DNA from: DAOUAM01 sp034433305
Lineage (GTDB): Bacteria; Chloroflexota; Dehalococcoidia; Lucifugimonadales; DAOUAM01
NCBI GenBank assembly: GCA_034433305.1
Contig: DAOUAM010000065.1
Location: 23,767 to 87,766 of the forward strand
Length of the DNA stretch: 64,000 nt
Direction of reading: 5' to 3'
Every line of letters starts with the position of its first letter. Positions within the stretch are counted from its first letter, which is position 1. The notes below the pieces were generated by a model that saw only the letters and a program-made list of their open reading frames with translations, was not told where the DNA came from and did not search any database. Shown piece by piece: positions 26,457 through 34,179 of this stretch. The translations under genes were made by a program, and so were the position numbers.

Positions 26457-28499
26457 CTACCTGTTTTCCGTTGTCACCACCTCGTGGAGGCCCGAGATAC
26501 TGGCGTTGTGCGGCTCCGACAGCACCGGGTCGTGCAGCGCCGACTCGGTAGGTTCGTGGAACGCTGACAGGGCCGCGTTGTGTTGCACAGAGAGCACGGC
26601 GTTGTGGCCCCTGGACATGAGCGGCGAGTGGAACACGGACTCCAGGGCGCGGTGCACCCGCGAGGCCACGGCGTCATGCACTATGGAGCGCAGCACGTTG
26701 TGTACAGAGGACGCCAGCACCTGGTGCGACGTGGAGATGGACGGGAAGTGCATGGATGGCAAGGCCAGCCCCGAAAGCTCCGGCCGGTGGAAGTCCGAGT
26801 CCAACGCCACGTGCACCCCGGACCACAGCGGGTCGTGAATATCCGAAGCCAGGAACGAGTGCTGCTGGGACTCGTTCAGCAGGTGTATGCCCGATATGGC
26901 CGCCACATGGCCGCCGGAGGCGACGGAGTCGTGCCCGTCGGACATCACTGGCGAGTGGAGCGCCGACTCCAGCACGTTGTGCAGGCCCGAGGCAACGGCG
27001 CTGTGTACCACCGACCGCGCCACCTCGTGCAGGTCGGAGGCTACGCTCTGGTGGGAGCCGGACACTGCAGGCAGGTGCGGCCCTTCGGAGCTGATGGGGT
27101 CATGGACTGTCGAGGTGCTGCTCACGTGCATGCCCGACCACAGCGGGTCATGGATGTCGGACCGCAGCGGGTCGTGGCCGGCCGACGTGGGCGCGTCGTG
27201 GGCCTGGGATATGGGCACTATGTGGGTGGCCGACATCTGCGGCTCGTGGTTGTTGGACATGAAGGGCGAGTGGAAGGTCGAGACCAGCGTCACGTGTAGC
27301 TCCGACTCCTGCGGCTTGTGGACCACGGACCTGGTCACGTCGTGGGCGTCGGAGGACACGGTGGCGTGCAGCTCTGACCACTGGGGCATGTGCGCCGTCA
27401 CAGAGGTCGAAGGATTATGGAACTGCGAGGAGCCGGCCACGTGCATGTCCGACCAGAAGGGGTCGTGTATGTCCGAGGTCAGGGCTATGTGCAGCCGCGA
27501 GCGCTCGGGGTCGTGGGCCTGGGAGACAGCGGGGTCGTGGCCCTCGGAGAGCGACGGGTCGTGCTGGTTGGACGCCGAAGCCAGGTGGAAGGCCGACCTC
27601 ACCGGGTCATGAGGTACCTCGCTGGACAGCGCCACGTCGTGCTGCTCAGCCCTGGAGGCCAGCACCAGGTGCACGCCCGACAGCGCCGCGCCGTGGGTGG
27701 CCGAGTCCGCCGCCGCGTGCTGGGTGCGGGACATCACCGGCGAATGCACCACGGAGCGCAGCGCCTCGTGCTGCGCCGACGCCGACGCCGCGTGCACCAC
27801 CGAGCGCGTCGGGTCGTGCTGCTGGGAGGACAGGCTATCGTGGTTGGTGGACCACCAGGGGTCATGTATGTCCAGCACCAGCGGCTGGAATTCCACCGAT
27901 GCGCCTGGTGAGTGCACCTGCGAAGCGATGGCTACGTGCAACCCCGACAGGGCAGCCAGGTGTTCCTGCCGCGACATGACCGGCGAGTGCAGGATGGACA
28001 CGTCGGCTATGTGCAGCCTTGAGCGCTCGGCGCTGTGTACCACCGACCTGATGGGGTTGTGGACAATGGACTGCTGGGGCTGATGCCCCACGGACCAGAA
28101 TGGGTCATGGATGTCGGAAGGCAACGGGGCGTGGCCTTCCGAGTCCGCCGGCAGGTGGATGCCTGAAATGGCCGGGTCGTGCCCGCCGGAAGCCGTGGCC
28201 AGGTGGCCGCTGGAGATGAAGGGCGAGTGGACGATGGAGCGCAGCGGCTGGTGTTCCACCGAGGCCGGGGCAACGTGTACCGTGGACCTGACGGCGTCGT
28301 GCTGGGTCGAAGTGGCGGTGTTATGGGAGAAAGACCACCAGGGGTCGTGGATGTCGGAGCGCAGCGGGTCGTGGCTGTCCAGTTGCAACGCCGCCGTCAG
28401 CACCACCAGCTCGGCCGGCGTCTGCTGGGACAGCGATGGGTCATGCTGCGCCGAGTCCGTAACGGAGTGGACTACCGAGGTCAGCGTGTCGTGGGCGGG
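26457..28499 (-). repeat. coding tandem repeat, 24-bp units (His/Ser octads)
   Basis: DNA encoding the octad array. Units are mostly 24 bp, diverged in sequence but phase-locked, with His at position 3 and Ser at position 8. The degree of divergence argues for an old array under selection on the His/Ser pattern rather than recent slippage. Six copies of the DIHDP-x-WS octad (first at 28355-28332) mark super-repeats of about 80-133 residues. Confidence 0.85.
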
Positions 28500-29141
28500 C
28501 TGGCCCGCCAGGTTCCACTGCACCAGCTCGATGGCGACGCTGCCCTGGTACACGTGGCCCTGCCGCGCCGCCTCGGTGGCATGCACCCTGACGATAGCGC
28601 AGAAGCGGTCGCCCTCGTGGAACTGGGAGCTCACGCCCACGGGGCTTTCCAGGTCACACTGGAAGGTCTCGCCCACCTGCAACTTCCTGGTGAGCAGGAC
28701 TCGGATGTCCAGCTCTGTGCCCAGGACGTTGTTGCCGGCGGCGTCGGTGGCCGTGACCAGCACCCTGGAGATGTGCACCGGCACCGAGCCTGTGATGATG
28801 GCGCCGACGGTGATCTCGCAGGTGTAGGACGGGTAGGCGTTGCCCACCTGGAAGTTGACCACCTGGGCCGTCTCGCCCGGGTCCAGGTCGGACACGCAGT
28901 CGGCCACGTCCTTCCCTGGGGGAATAGGGCTGTCCACTAGTTGGCTGGTGACAGGATCGAAGATTCCGACAAACTCCCTCTCCTCCTGCTGGTCCCATAC
29001 GGCGTCAACGCTGCCGGTGGAGACCGTGCCCTGGAGGCGGAGGGCTGTCGTCCATGCGGCGTAGCCTCCCCCGGCCAGGCCGAGAGCTACGGTGACCACC
29101 AGGAAGAGGACCCAACCCTTGGGCAGTGGTATCCTGAACAA
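26457..29141 (-). CDS. SipW-dependent surface protein made of about 80 His/Ser octapeptide repeats
   Basis: An 894-residue exported protein. Residues 1-213 are the shared TasA-like module (GWVLFLVVTVALGLAGGGYAAW, with KDVADCVSDLDPGE, NAYPSYTCEI and VQWNLAG). Everything from residue 215 to the end is a run of octads of form xx-His-x-[Pro/Ala]-x-x-Ser, such as SDIHDPFW, VVHSPVMS and GIHLPADS. By hand I count roughly 80, with one 18-residue break (239-256) and a few 9-13-residue units. A landmark octad DIHDP[WFL]WS recurs at residues 263, 343, 424, 557, 662 and 767, so there is a higher-order repeat of about 10-16 octads. After the module there are no cysteines and very few Lys. I know of no family with this repeat. 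A beta-solenoid or metal-binding fibre is conceivable. The start is TTG 29141 with GCAGGAGG upstream. Confidence 0.88.
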   Translation of the reverse strand: MFRIPLPKGWVLFLVVTVALGLAGGGYAAWTTALRLQGTVSTGSVDAVWDQQEEREFVGIFDPVTSQLVDSPIPPGKDVADCVSDLDPGETAQVVNFQVGNAYPSYTCEITVGAIITGSVPVHISRVLVTATDAAGNNVLGTELDIRVLLTRKLQVGETFQCDLESPVGVSSQFHEGDRFCAIVRVHATEAARQGHVYQGSVAIELVQWNLAGQPAHDTLTSVVHSVTDSAQHDPSLSQQTPAELVVLTAALQLDSHDPLRSDIHDPWWSFSHNTATSTQHDAVRSTVHVAPASVEHQPLRSIVHSPFISSGHLATASGGHDPAISGIHLPADSEGHAPLPSDIHDPFWSVGHQPQQSIVHNPIRSVVHSAERSRLHIADVSILHSPVMSRQEHLAALSGLHVAIASQVHSPGASVEFQPLVLDIHDPWWSTNHDSLSSQQHDPTRSVVHAASASAQHEALRSVVHSPVMSRTQHAAADSATHGAALSGVHLVLASRAEQHDVALSSEVPHDPVRSAFHLASASNQHDPSLSEGHDPAVSQAHDPERSRLHIALTSDIHDPFWSDMHVAGSSQFHNPSTSVTAHMPQWSELHATVSSDAHDVTRSVVHKPQESELHVTLVSTFHSPFMSNNHEPQMSATHIVPISQAHDAPTSAGHDPLRSDIHDPLWSGMHVSSTSTVHDPISSEGPHLPAVSGSHQSVASDLHEVARSVVHSAVASGLHNVLESALHSPVMSDGHDSVASGGHVAAISGIHLLNESQQHSFLASDIHDPLWSGVHVALDSDFHRPELSGLALPSMHFPSISTSHQVLASSVHNVLRSIVHDAVASRVHRALESVFHSPLMSRGHNAVLSVQHNAALSAFHEPTESALHDPVLSEPHNASISGLHEVVTTENR

Positions 29142-29290
29142 GAGCGCCCTCCTGCATAGCTACGGATGGCAGCCATGCCTGCCCGCACAGCAACGATTAT
29201 CGTCGCCAAACCCCAGCAAGCTACGAACACGGCGCTCGTAGTTTTGATACCATACCCCAGGGGCATAAACACGCAAAGGACGGGAAGGGT
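29142..29290 (-). promoter_or_regulatory. structured 5' leader of the octad gene (three hairpins)
   Basis: In minus-strand RNA three small stems are seen before the ribosome site: CTACGA/TCGTAG (29241-29221), GCGACGA-TAA-TCGTTGC (29206-29190, one G-U pair) and GGCAG/CTGCC (29183-29168). The 5' arm of the first stem could instead pair with CCGTAG (29165-29160), which lies about 10 bases before the GGAGG. A switch between the two pairings is possible. It matches no riboswitch class I can recognise. Confidence 0.35.
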
Positions 29291-29294
29291 CTAA

Positions 29295-29325
29295 AAAAGT
29301 ACCATGAAAAATCCAGAAAAGTACC
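29295..29325. promoter_or_regulatory. direct repeat AAAAGTACC x2, candidate operator
   Basis: AAAAGTACC occurs at 29295-29303 and 29317-29325, 22 bp apart (two helical turns), upstream of the octad-gene leader and just after the luxR-type gene. A related AAAAGTGGC lies in front of the luxR-type gene (30218-30226). Binding by the neighbouring LuxR-type regulator is the obvious hypothesis. Confidence 0.45.
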
Positions 29326-29394
29326 GGAGCGGTGGCCTGGCGGCTGGACTCAGGTGGCCGTCTCGACACCATTGGGTGTCGCTGGCCTTCTGTA

Positions 29395-30090
29395 CTAGGC
29401 GGCAAGGCCCTCGCTGGAGAGGGCGCGGGCGTACAATGCCACCTGCCGGCGGCTTCTCACCTGGAGCTTGTCCAGGATGTTGTGGACATGGTTCTTCACC
29501 GTCTGGACTTCCAGCCGCAGGGCTATGCTAATCTCCTTGTTGCTGCGGCCGGCCGCCACAAGCTCCAGCACCTCTATCTCGCGCCGCGTCAGCTTGTCCA
29601 GGCTGGCGACACGCTGGCCCGGCGGCTGGCCCTGGGTGCTGGCGATGTGCTGGAACAGCATGGCCAGCACGTCAGGCGGGCACACCGCGCCTCCGCGGCT
29701 TACGGTCTGGATGGTCTCCAACAGGCCCTCGGCGGAGCAGTGGGGCGATAGGTACCCTGAGGCCCCGGCCTGTATGTAGCGCAGGATGTGCTCTGGGGGA
29801 TCGTGGCTGCCGACGACGATGACCCTGGAGCCGGGGAAGGTCTCCCTGAAAAAGCGTATGCTGCGGGCCGTGGCCTCCACTCCGGCGCTCGTGTCCACCA
29901 GGGTCACTTCCACACCGTCTCTGGTGGGCTGTACCCGGGCCTGCGGGTCCAGGGGCACGATGCACACGTCGGGGCACTGGCGCAGCAGCAGCGACAGCGC
30001 CTCTCGCACCAGCCGCGCCTGGTGCGCGACCAGCACCCTCACAGGACTTTGCCGATGGGAGCAGTGGGCTTCCAGGCCGTCAATACCCAT
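29395..30090 (-). CDS. NarL/FixJ-type (LuxR family) regulator with degenerate receiver
   Basis: A 231-residue DNA-binding regulator. The C-terminal LuxR helix-turn-helix is standard: LTRREIEVLELVAAGRSNKEIS, then VQTVKNHVHNILDKLQVRSR. The N-terminal domain has the fold of a receiver (VRVLVAHQARLVREALSLLL, VIVVGSHDPP, GASGYLSPHC). It lacks the acidic pair normally found after the first strand (here AHQ) and the conserved Lys near GYL. The candidate phospho-Asp in TLVDTSAG is present. It is therefore probably not controlled by ordinary phosphorylation. The start is ATG 30090 (or ATG 30093) behind AGGAGGG; the longer frame to 30228 has no support. It is the first minus-strand gene ahead of the surface-protein locus, and similar AAAAGT boxes precede both it and the octad gene. 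Confidence 0.88.
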   Translation of the reverse strand: MGIDGLEAHCSHRQSPVRVLVAHQARLVREALSLLLRQCPDVCIVPLDPQARVQPTRDGVEVTLVDTSAGVEATARSIRFFRETFPGSRVIVVGSHDPPEHILRYIQAGASGYLSPHCSAEGLLETIQTVSRGGAVCPPDVLAMLFQHIASTQGQPPGQRVASLDKLTRREIEVLELVAAGRSNKEISIALRLEVQTVKNHVHNILDKLQVRSRRQVALYARALSSEGLAA

Positions 30091-30217
30091 CATCCCTCCT
30101 GGTGTTCCAGTACCGGGATGCTGTCGGATTCGGTACCTTGTTCTCACTGCCGTTTGCTGCCACACATGCCAGCTGCGTGGCTTGAGTGTAAAATTCACCA
30201 GAATAACGGTACCGCAG

Positions 30218-30249
30218 AAAAGTGGCATATGTGGTCACTTTTAGGTGAC
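30218..30249. promoter_or_regulatory. nested dyads upstream of the luxR-type gene
   Basis: AAAAGTG (30218-30224) and CACTTTT (30236-30242) form an inverted repeat with 11-bp spacing. Overlapping it, GTCAC-N6-GTGAC (30234-30249) is a perfect 16-bp dyad of the size LuxR-family dimers use. It lies 128-160 bases upstream of the regulator start, in an AT-richer stretch, so autoregulation is plausible. Confidence 0.45.
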
Positions 30250-30545
30250 AGTACTGGTACATTTTGGTGAACCATAGTGACCTCGGACATGTGCCCCTGC
30301 CACGCCTCAGCCTTCGCGCCCCTGACAGGCCGAGAGGGGCAGATGGTGTCCAGGGCCTGCCTGCCCCACGGTGCCGCCCAGGCCTCAACAGGCTTTCTGG
30401 CGGAGCTAGCGTTGTGTGCTGGGGGATGTAGCCTGGAGATGGGCCGCGTATTAGAATATTCCCGAAGTCCAGCTATGCCCTGGAAGGGTTTTTGAGGTTG
30501 GCGGGCCAGTGTGGCCCCATCACTCCGGCAGACCAGAGGCGGCAG

Positions 30546-31268
30546 ATGCGCTACCCTGAGCAGGCCCGCATAGAGTCAGCGCTGCTCCAGGAGCTAAAAG
30601 CGCTGGGGGAGGACACGCCACGCTTTATCTACGAGCGCCTGGCACGCTATTTCCCGCAGCTAGACTCCCAGGACATGACGGCCAGGACTCCCGGCGGCAG
30701 GAGCAAGTGGCGTCTGCGGGTGCAGCGGGCCAAGCGTTCCCTGGTGGACCGTGGCGAGCTGGCCACAGTCAACGGGCGCTGGGCCATCACCGACAAGGGC
30801 CGCCAGCGGGCCACCGCCGAGGACATGCCCATCCAGCTTGTCCTGCCCCTGTCCAGGGCGCAGGAAGAGGCCCTGACCCACGATGAGCTGAAGCAGATGC
30901 TGGTGGACGTGGGGCGGATGCTGGGCAAGCACGCCGAGGCCGAGTTCAGTCGGTACGACGTGGTCTGGCGCGACAGCACACGCTCGCCTCGCCTGAGCTA
31001 CGTCTTTGAGGTCCAGGTCAGGGGCAAGGTAGAAAGCGCCCTGACCAAGCTGAAGCATGCCTATGACGTCCAGCGCTCCCGGCCCGTCCTAGTGGTCAGC
31101 GACGAGCGCGACCAGCACCGCGCCCGGGAGCTTATCGCCCCGCACCTGGCAGGCTCCTTCCACGAGATCGCCGATGCCATCGTGGTGCTCAGCCCCCAGG
31201 AGGTGCTGCGCCTTCACCGGGCGCTCTCCTCCGTCAGCGAGCTACTGGCCCTGGTGCTGCCGGACTAG
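30546..31268 (+). CDS. Mrr_N-type winged-helix protein with PD-(D/E)xK-like C-terminus
   Basis: A 240-residue cytoplasmic protein. Residues about 1-90 match the pattern of the Mrr N-terminal winged helix (IESALLQELKALGED, then KWRLRVQRAKRSLVDRGEL and GRWAITDKGRQRA), a domain of type IV restriction enzymes and related DNA-binding proteins. The C-terminal half has an alpha/beta core with RYDVVWRDS, then YVFEVQVRGK and a helix LTKLKHAYD, then RPVLVVSDERD. This is the Asp...Glu-x-Gln layout of PD-(D/E)xK nuclease-like folds, with Gln in place of Lys. It stands alone without a methylase or helicase. ATG 30546 is preferred over the upstream TTG 30492 because the domain starts there and AGAGGCGG precedes it. 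It may be a nuclease or only a DNA-binding protein. Confidence 0.65.
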   Translation: MRYPEQARIESALLQELKALGEDTPRFIYERLARYFPQLDSQDMTARTPGGRSKWRLRVQRAKRSLVDRGELATVNGRWAITDKGRQRATAEDMPIQLVLPLSRAQEEALTHDELKQMLVDVGRMLGKHAEAEFSRYDVVWRDSTRSPRLSYVFEVQVRGKVESALTKLKHAYDVQRSRPVLVVSDERDQHRARELIAPHLAGSFHEIADAIVVLSPQEVLRLHRALSSVSELLALVLPD

Positions 31269-31356
31269 CCGCCCTCTCTCGTAATCGTGGCGCAGCCAGG
31301 CGCGCCCTCTCTGTACTGGCTACTGGCATACAGACCTGAGTAACGCCTGGCCGTCA

Positions 31357-31430
31357 GCCCCCTCTCTGGCTCTCCCCCAAGGGAGGCGAGGATGTCCCTC
31401 CCCCCTTTGGGGGAAGGCCAGGAAGGGGGC
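31357..31430. repeat. family-A intergenic hairpin repeat (copy 1)
   Basis: An element of about 74 bp with the layout gccccctctctggctctccccc...gggggaaggccaggaagggggc, that is, terminal inverted repeats of about 22 bp around a short core. It lies in the gap after the Mrr_N-type gene (31269-31532), which holds nothing else I can identify. Sister copies lie at 33994, 36181 and 37434. Confidence 0.75.
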
Positions 31431-31532
31431 GTGACGCACATTAACAGCGCGAGAACACCTGACCAGAGTTTGCCCTGGTCCAACCGCCCAACGCGAGGGC
31501 TAGCTATTTTGGATGGGACAGCACCGGTTGGA

Positions 31533-33848
31533 TCACCCCTTGTGCTTGTGTATGGCCTCCACGATGCGGGCGGGCGACATGGGTAGCTCCGTCATGCGGG
31601 CGCCGATGGCCCGGGAGACGGCGTTGGCTACCGCGCCCAGGGGCGGCACGATGGACACCTCGCCCACGCCCCGCACTCCGTAGGGGTGCCCCGGGTTGCC
31701 TACCTCCACTATGACCGTGTCTATCATGGGCAGGTCCAGGGCCGTGGGCATGCGGTAGTCCAGGAAGGTGGAGTTGAGCATCCGGCCCTCGGCGCTGAAG
31801 CAGTACTCCTCGTTGAGCGCCCAGCCGATGCCCTGGACAGCGCCGCCCTGCACCTGGCCCTCCACGTAGCTGGGGTGGATGGCCTTGCCGGCGTCCTGCA
31901 GGGCGGTGTAGCGCAGGACGTCCACCTTGCCTGTCTCCGGGTCCACCTCCACATCCACAATGTGCAGGCCGAAGGCGTTGCCGACGCCCGAAGGGTTGAC
32001 CGTGGCCCGCCCGACGATGGGGCCGCCGGTGCCGTTGAGCTGCCCTGCTAGCTCCCTGAAGGTCAGCTTCAGCTCCGGGTCCACCTTGTGCCTGATGACC
32101 CCCTCGCTGTACTCCACGTCCTCGGGGCTGACCTGCCAGATGCGGGCCGCCCGCGCCGCCATCTGCCGCCTGACGTCCTGGGCCGCCTCGTAGCAGGCCG
32201 TGCCGGTCTTGAAGGTCACGCCGCTGCCGCCAGCGCCTGAGCAGTAGCCGATGGAGTCGGTGTCCACAATGGATGGCTTCACGTCCTGGACGGGGATTCC
32301 CAGCACCTCGGCCACGTGCATGGCCATGGCGGCGCGGCTGCCGCCGATGTCCGGGGAGCCTTCCACCAGGCTGACGGTGCCGTCGGGGTTGACGCTGACG
32401 ATGGCGCTGGCCGGGCCGCTGCCGTTGAACCAGCACCCCGCCGCCACGCCCCGCCCGCGGTTGGGGCCTTCCAGGGGCGACAGGTAGTGAGGGTGCGACC
32501 TGGCGGCCTGGAGCAGTTCCACCATGCCGATCTTGCGGAACACCGGGCCTGCGGGCTGACGCGTGCCCTCCCGGGCGGCGTTCAGCAGCCGGAACTCCAC
32601 CGGGTCAATAGAAAGCTTCTGGCAAAGCTCGTCCACGACGGACTCGGCGGCGAAGGCCGCGGCGGGAGAGCCAGGCGCCCGGTAGGCGGCGGCCTTGGGC
32701 GTGTTCACCACCACGTCGTAGCCCTCGATGAGGGCATTGGGGATGACGTAGGGCGCGAACATGGTCCGGCAGCCCGAGGCCACGGGCGAGCCGGGGAAGG
32801 CGCCCGCCTCGTATATCAGGTGGGCCTCGGCGGCGGTGATGCGGCCGTCCATGGTGGCGCCCATCTTGACGCGGATGTGGGTGGCCGAGGTCGGCCCTGT
32901 ACCCTCGAAGACCTCCTGCCGTGTCATGGCCAGCTTCACGGGCCGGCCCGTCTTGCGCGACAGCGCCGCTGCCACCGGCTCCAGGTACACGCCGCCCATG
33001 CCCTTGCCGCCAAAGCCGCCGCCGATCTCCATGGGCACCACCTTTACCTTCGACACGGGCAGGCCCAGGATTCTGGCGATGTGGTCGCGGAAGGCGAAAA
33101 GCTGCTGGGTGCTGCACCAGACGGTGACGCTGCCGTCGGAGCTCCACAGGGCCGTGGCCGAGTGGGGTTCGATGTACCCCTGGTGGACTGGCCGGGTGTG
33201 GAACTCCCGCTCCACGATGACCTCGGCCTCATGGAAGCCCTTCTCCACGTCGCCCAGGCGGAACTCGAAGTGGTTGGCGACGTTGGTGGGCTTGTCGGTG
33301 TCGCCGTAGCCGCCGCCCCGGAAGGTGGGGCTGGACATGGTAAGCAGCCGCTCGTGCAGGACAGGCGCGCCCTCCTTCATGGCGTCGAAGGCGTTGAGCA
33401 CCGCTGGCAGCACCTCGTACTCCACGTCAATGAGGCCCAGGGCCTCCTCGGCCACGTGGGGGCTGGTGGCCGCCACCGCCGCCACGGCGTGGCCCCGGTA
33501 GAGGGCCTTCTCCCGCGCCATGACGTTGCGGCTGTAGAAGCCATAGTTCACCAGGGCGCCCTCCTCCTGGTCGGCTGCCTCGGCGGAGATGTCAGGGAAG
33601 TCCGCCGAGGTGACCACGGCCTTCACCCCAGGCAGGGCCAGCGCCCGGCTGGCGTCTATGCGCTTGATGCGGGCGTGGGCGTGAGGGCTGCGCAGGATTT
33701 TGCCGTACAGCAGCCCAGCCATCAGGATATCGGCGCCGTAGCGGGCGCGGCCAGTGACCTTGTCATAGCCATCGTGGCGGATGGGCCTGGTGCCCACCAC
33801 CCGGTACTCCTGGGTAGACAGGACTATATTGGGCTTGTAGTCCAGCAT
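31533..33848 (-). CDS. xanthine-dehydrogenase-family molybdopterin-binding large subunit
   Basis: The 771-residue large subunit of a molybdenum hydroxylase (xanthine dehydrogenase/CO dehydrogenase CoxL superfamily); these oxidise heterocycles, aldehydes or CO using Mo-pterin. The a/b hammerhead domain opens RPIRHDGYDKVTGRARYGAD. Mo-cofactor loops include EIGGGFGGKG (about residue 270) and AYRAPGSPAAAFAAE. The conserved catalytic Glu is in VRGVGEVSIVPP near the C-terminus. The CoxL-specific AYxCSFR loop is not present, so CO oxidation is unlikely; the substrate is unknown. Normally FAD and 2Fe-2S subunits are adjacent, but none is found here. ATG 33848 follows GGAGGAG. Both flanks are hairpin repeats rather than partner genes. 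Confidence 0.9.
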   Translation of the reverse strand: MLDYKPNIVLSTQEYRVVGTRPIRHDGYDKVTGRARYGADILMAGLLYGKILRSPHAHARIKRIDASRALALPGVKAVVTSADFPDISAEAADQEEGALVNYGFYSRNVMAREKALYRGHAVAAVAATSPHVAEEALGLIDVEYEVLPAVLNAFDAMKEGAPVLHERLLTMSSPTFRGGGYGDTDKPTNVANHFEFRLGDVEKGFHEAEVIVEREFHTRPVHQGYIEPHSATALWSSDGSVTVWCSTQQLFAFRDHIARILGLPVSKVKVVPMEIGGGFGGKGMGGVYLEPVAAALSRKTGRPVKLAMTRQEVFEGTGPTSATHIRVKMGATMDGRITAAEAHLIYEAGAFPGSPVASGCRTMFAPYVIPNALIEGYDVVVNTPKAAAYRAPGSPAAAFAAESVVDELCQKLSIDPVEFRLLNAAREGTRQPAGPVFRKIGMVELLQAARSHPHYLSPLEGPNRGRGVAAGCWFNGSGPASAIVSVNPDGTVSLVEGSPDIGGSRAAMAMHVAEVLGIPVQDVKPSIVDTDSIGYCSGAGGSGVTFKTGTACYEAAQDVRRQMAARAARIWQVSPEDVEYSEGVIRHKVDPELKLTFRELAGQLNGTGGPIVGRATVNPSGVGNAFGLHIVDVEVDPETGKVDVLRYTALQDAGKAIHPSYVEGQVQGGAVQGIGWALNEEYCFSAEGRMLNSTFLDYRMPTALDLPMIDTVIVEVGNPGHPYGVRGVGEVSIVPPLGAVANAVSRAIGARMTELPMSPARIVEAIHKHKG

Positions 33849-33993
33849 GTTGCTCCTCCAGCCGGGCGTTCTGATGGGGATAATTTACCACATATAAAGC
33901 CGGGCTGAGCATCAGGGAAGTCGCTCGCGGCTGAAGGTGGCAACTCCAGGTTGACCGGCGCCGGGCCTGGCTGGTAGCATTCAGGCGCTGGCG

Positions 33994-34134
33994 GCCCCCT
34001 CTCCAGCTCTCCCCCAGAGGGGGCGAGGACCCTCCCTGCCCCCTGTGGGGGAAGGCCAGGAAGGGGGCCAGGCGCCAGCCCCCTCTCCTTCGGCACGCTC
34101 AGGACAGGCCCGAGCCTGTCGAGGGAAAGGGGGC
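33994..34134. repeat. family-A hairpin repeat (copy 2) plus family-B repeat
   Basis: 33994-34068 is a family-A copy (ccccctctccagctctccccc...gggggaaggccaggaagggggc). 34081-34134 is a second type, ccctctccttcggcacgctcaggacaggcccgagcctgtcgagg, related in inverted orientation to 5138-5185 and 50505-50560. Together they fill most of the 330-bp gap between divergent genes. No promoter could be picked with confidence. Confidence 0.7.
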
Positions 34135-34179
34135 CAGGCATCCTGGCAACGTGGCTAGCTTGCTTACAGGAGGGCTAAC

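Noticed and set aside
26457..28499. CRISPR-like array suggested by regular short repeats
   Set aside because: Period is 24 bp without constant repeat/spacer alternation, and it is in frame in a protein with a clear signal module.
26580..28940. Several open frames on plus opposite the octad array (for example 239 and 253 residues)
   Set aside because: Periodic composition forced by the 24-bp coding repeats; no start signals and no export or domain features.
29087..29272. 61-residue hydrophobic frame in the octad-gene leader
   Set aside because: It overlaps the coding start and covers the stem region; it lacks a ribosome site, so I treat it as chance.
29142..29290. c-di-GMP or other known riboswitch in the leader
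   Set aside because: Conserved core sequences of the c-di-GMP-I class are absent; only generic stems are visible.
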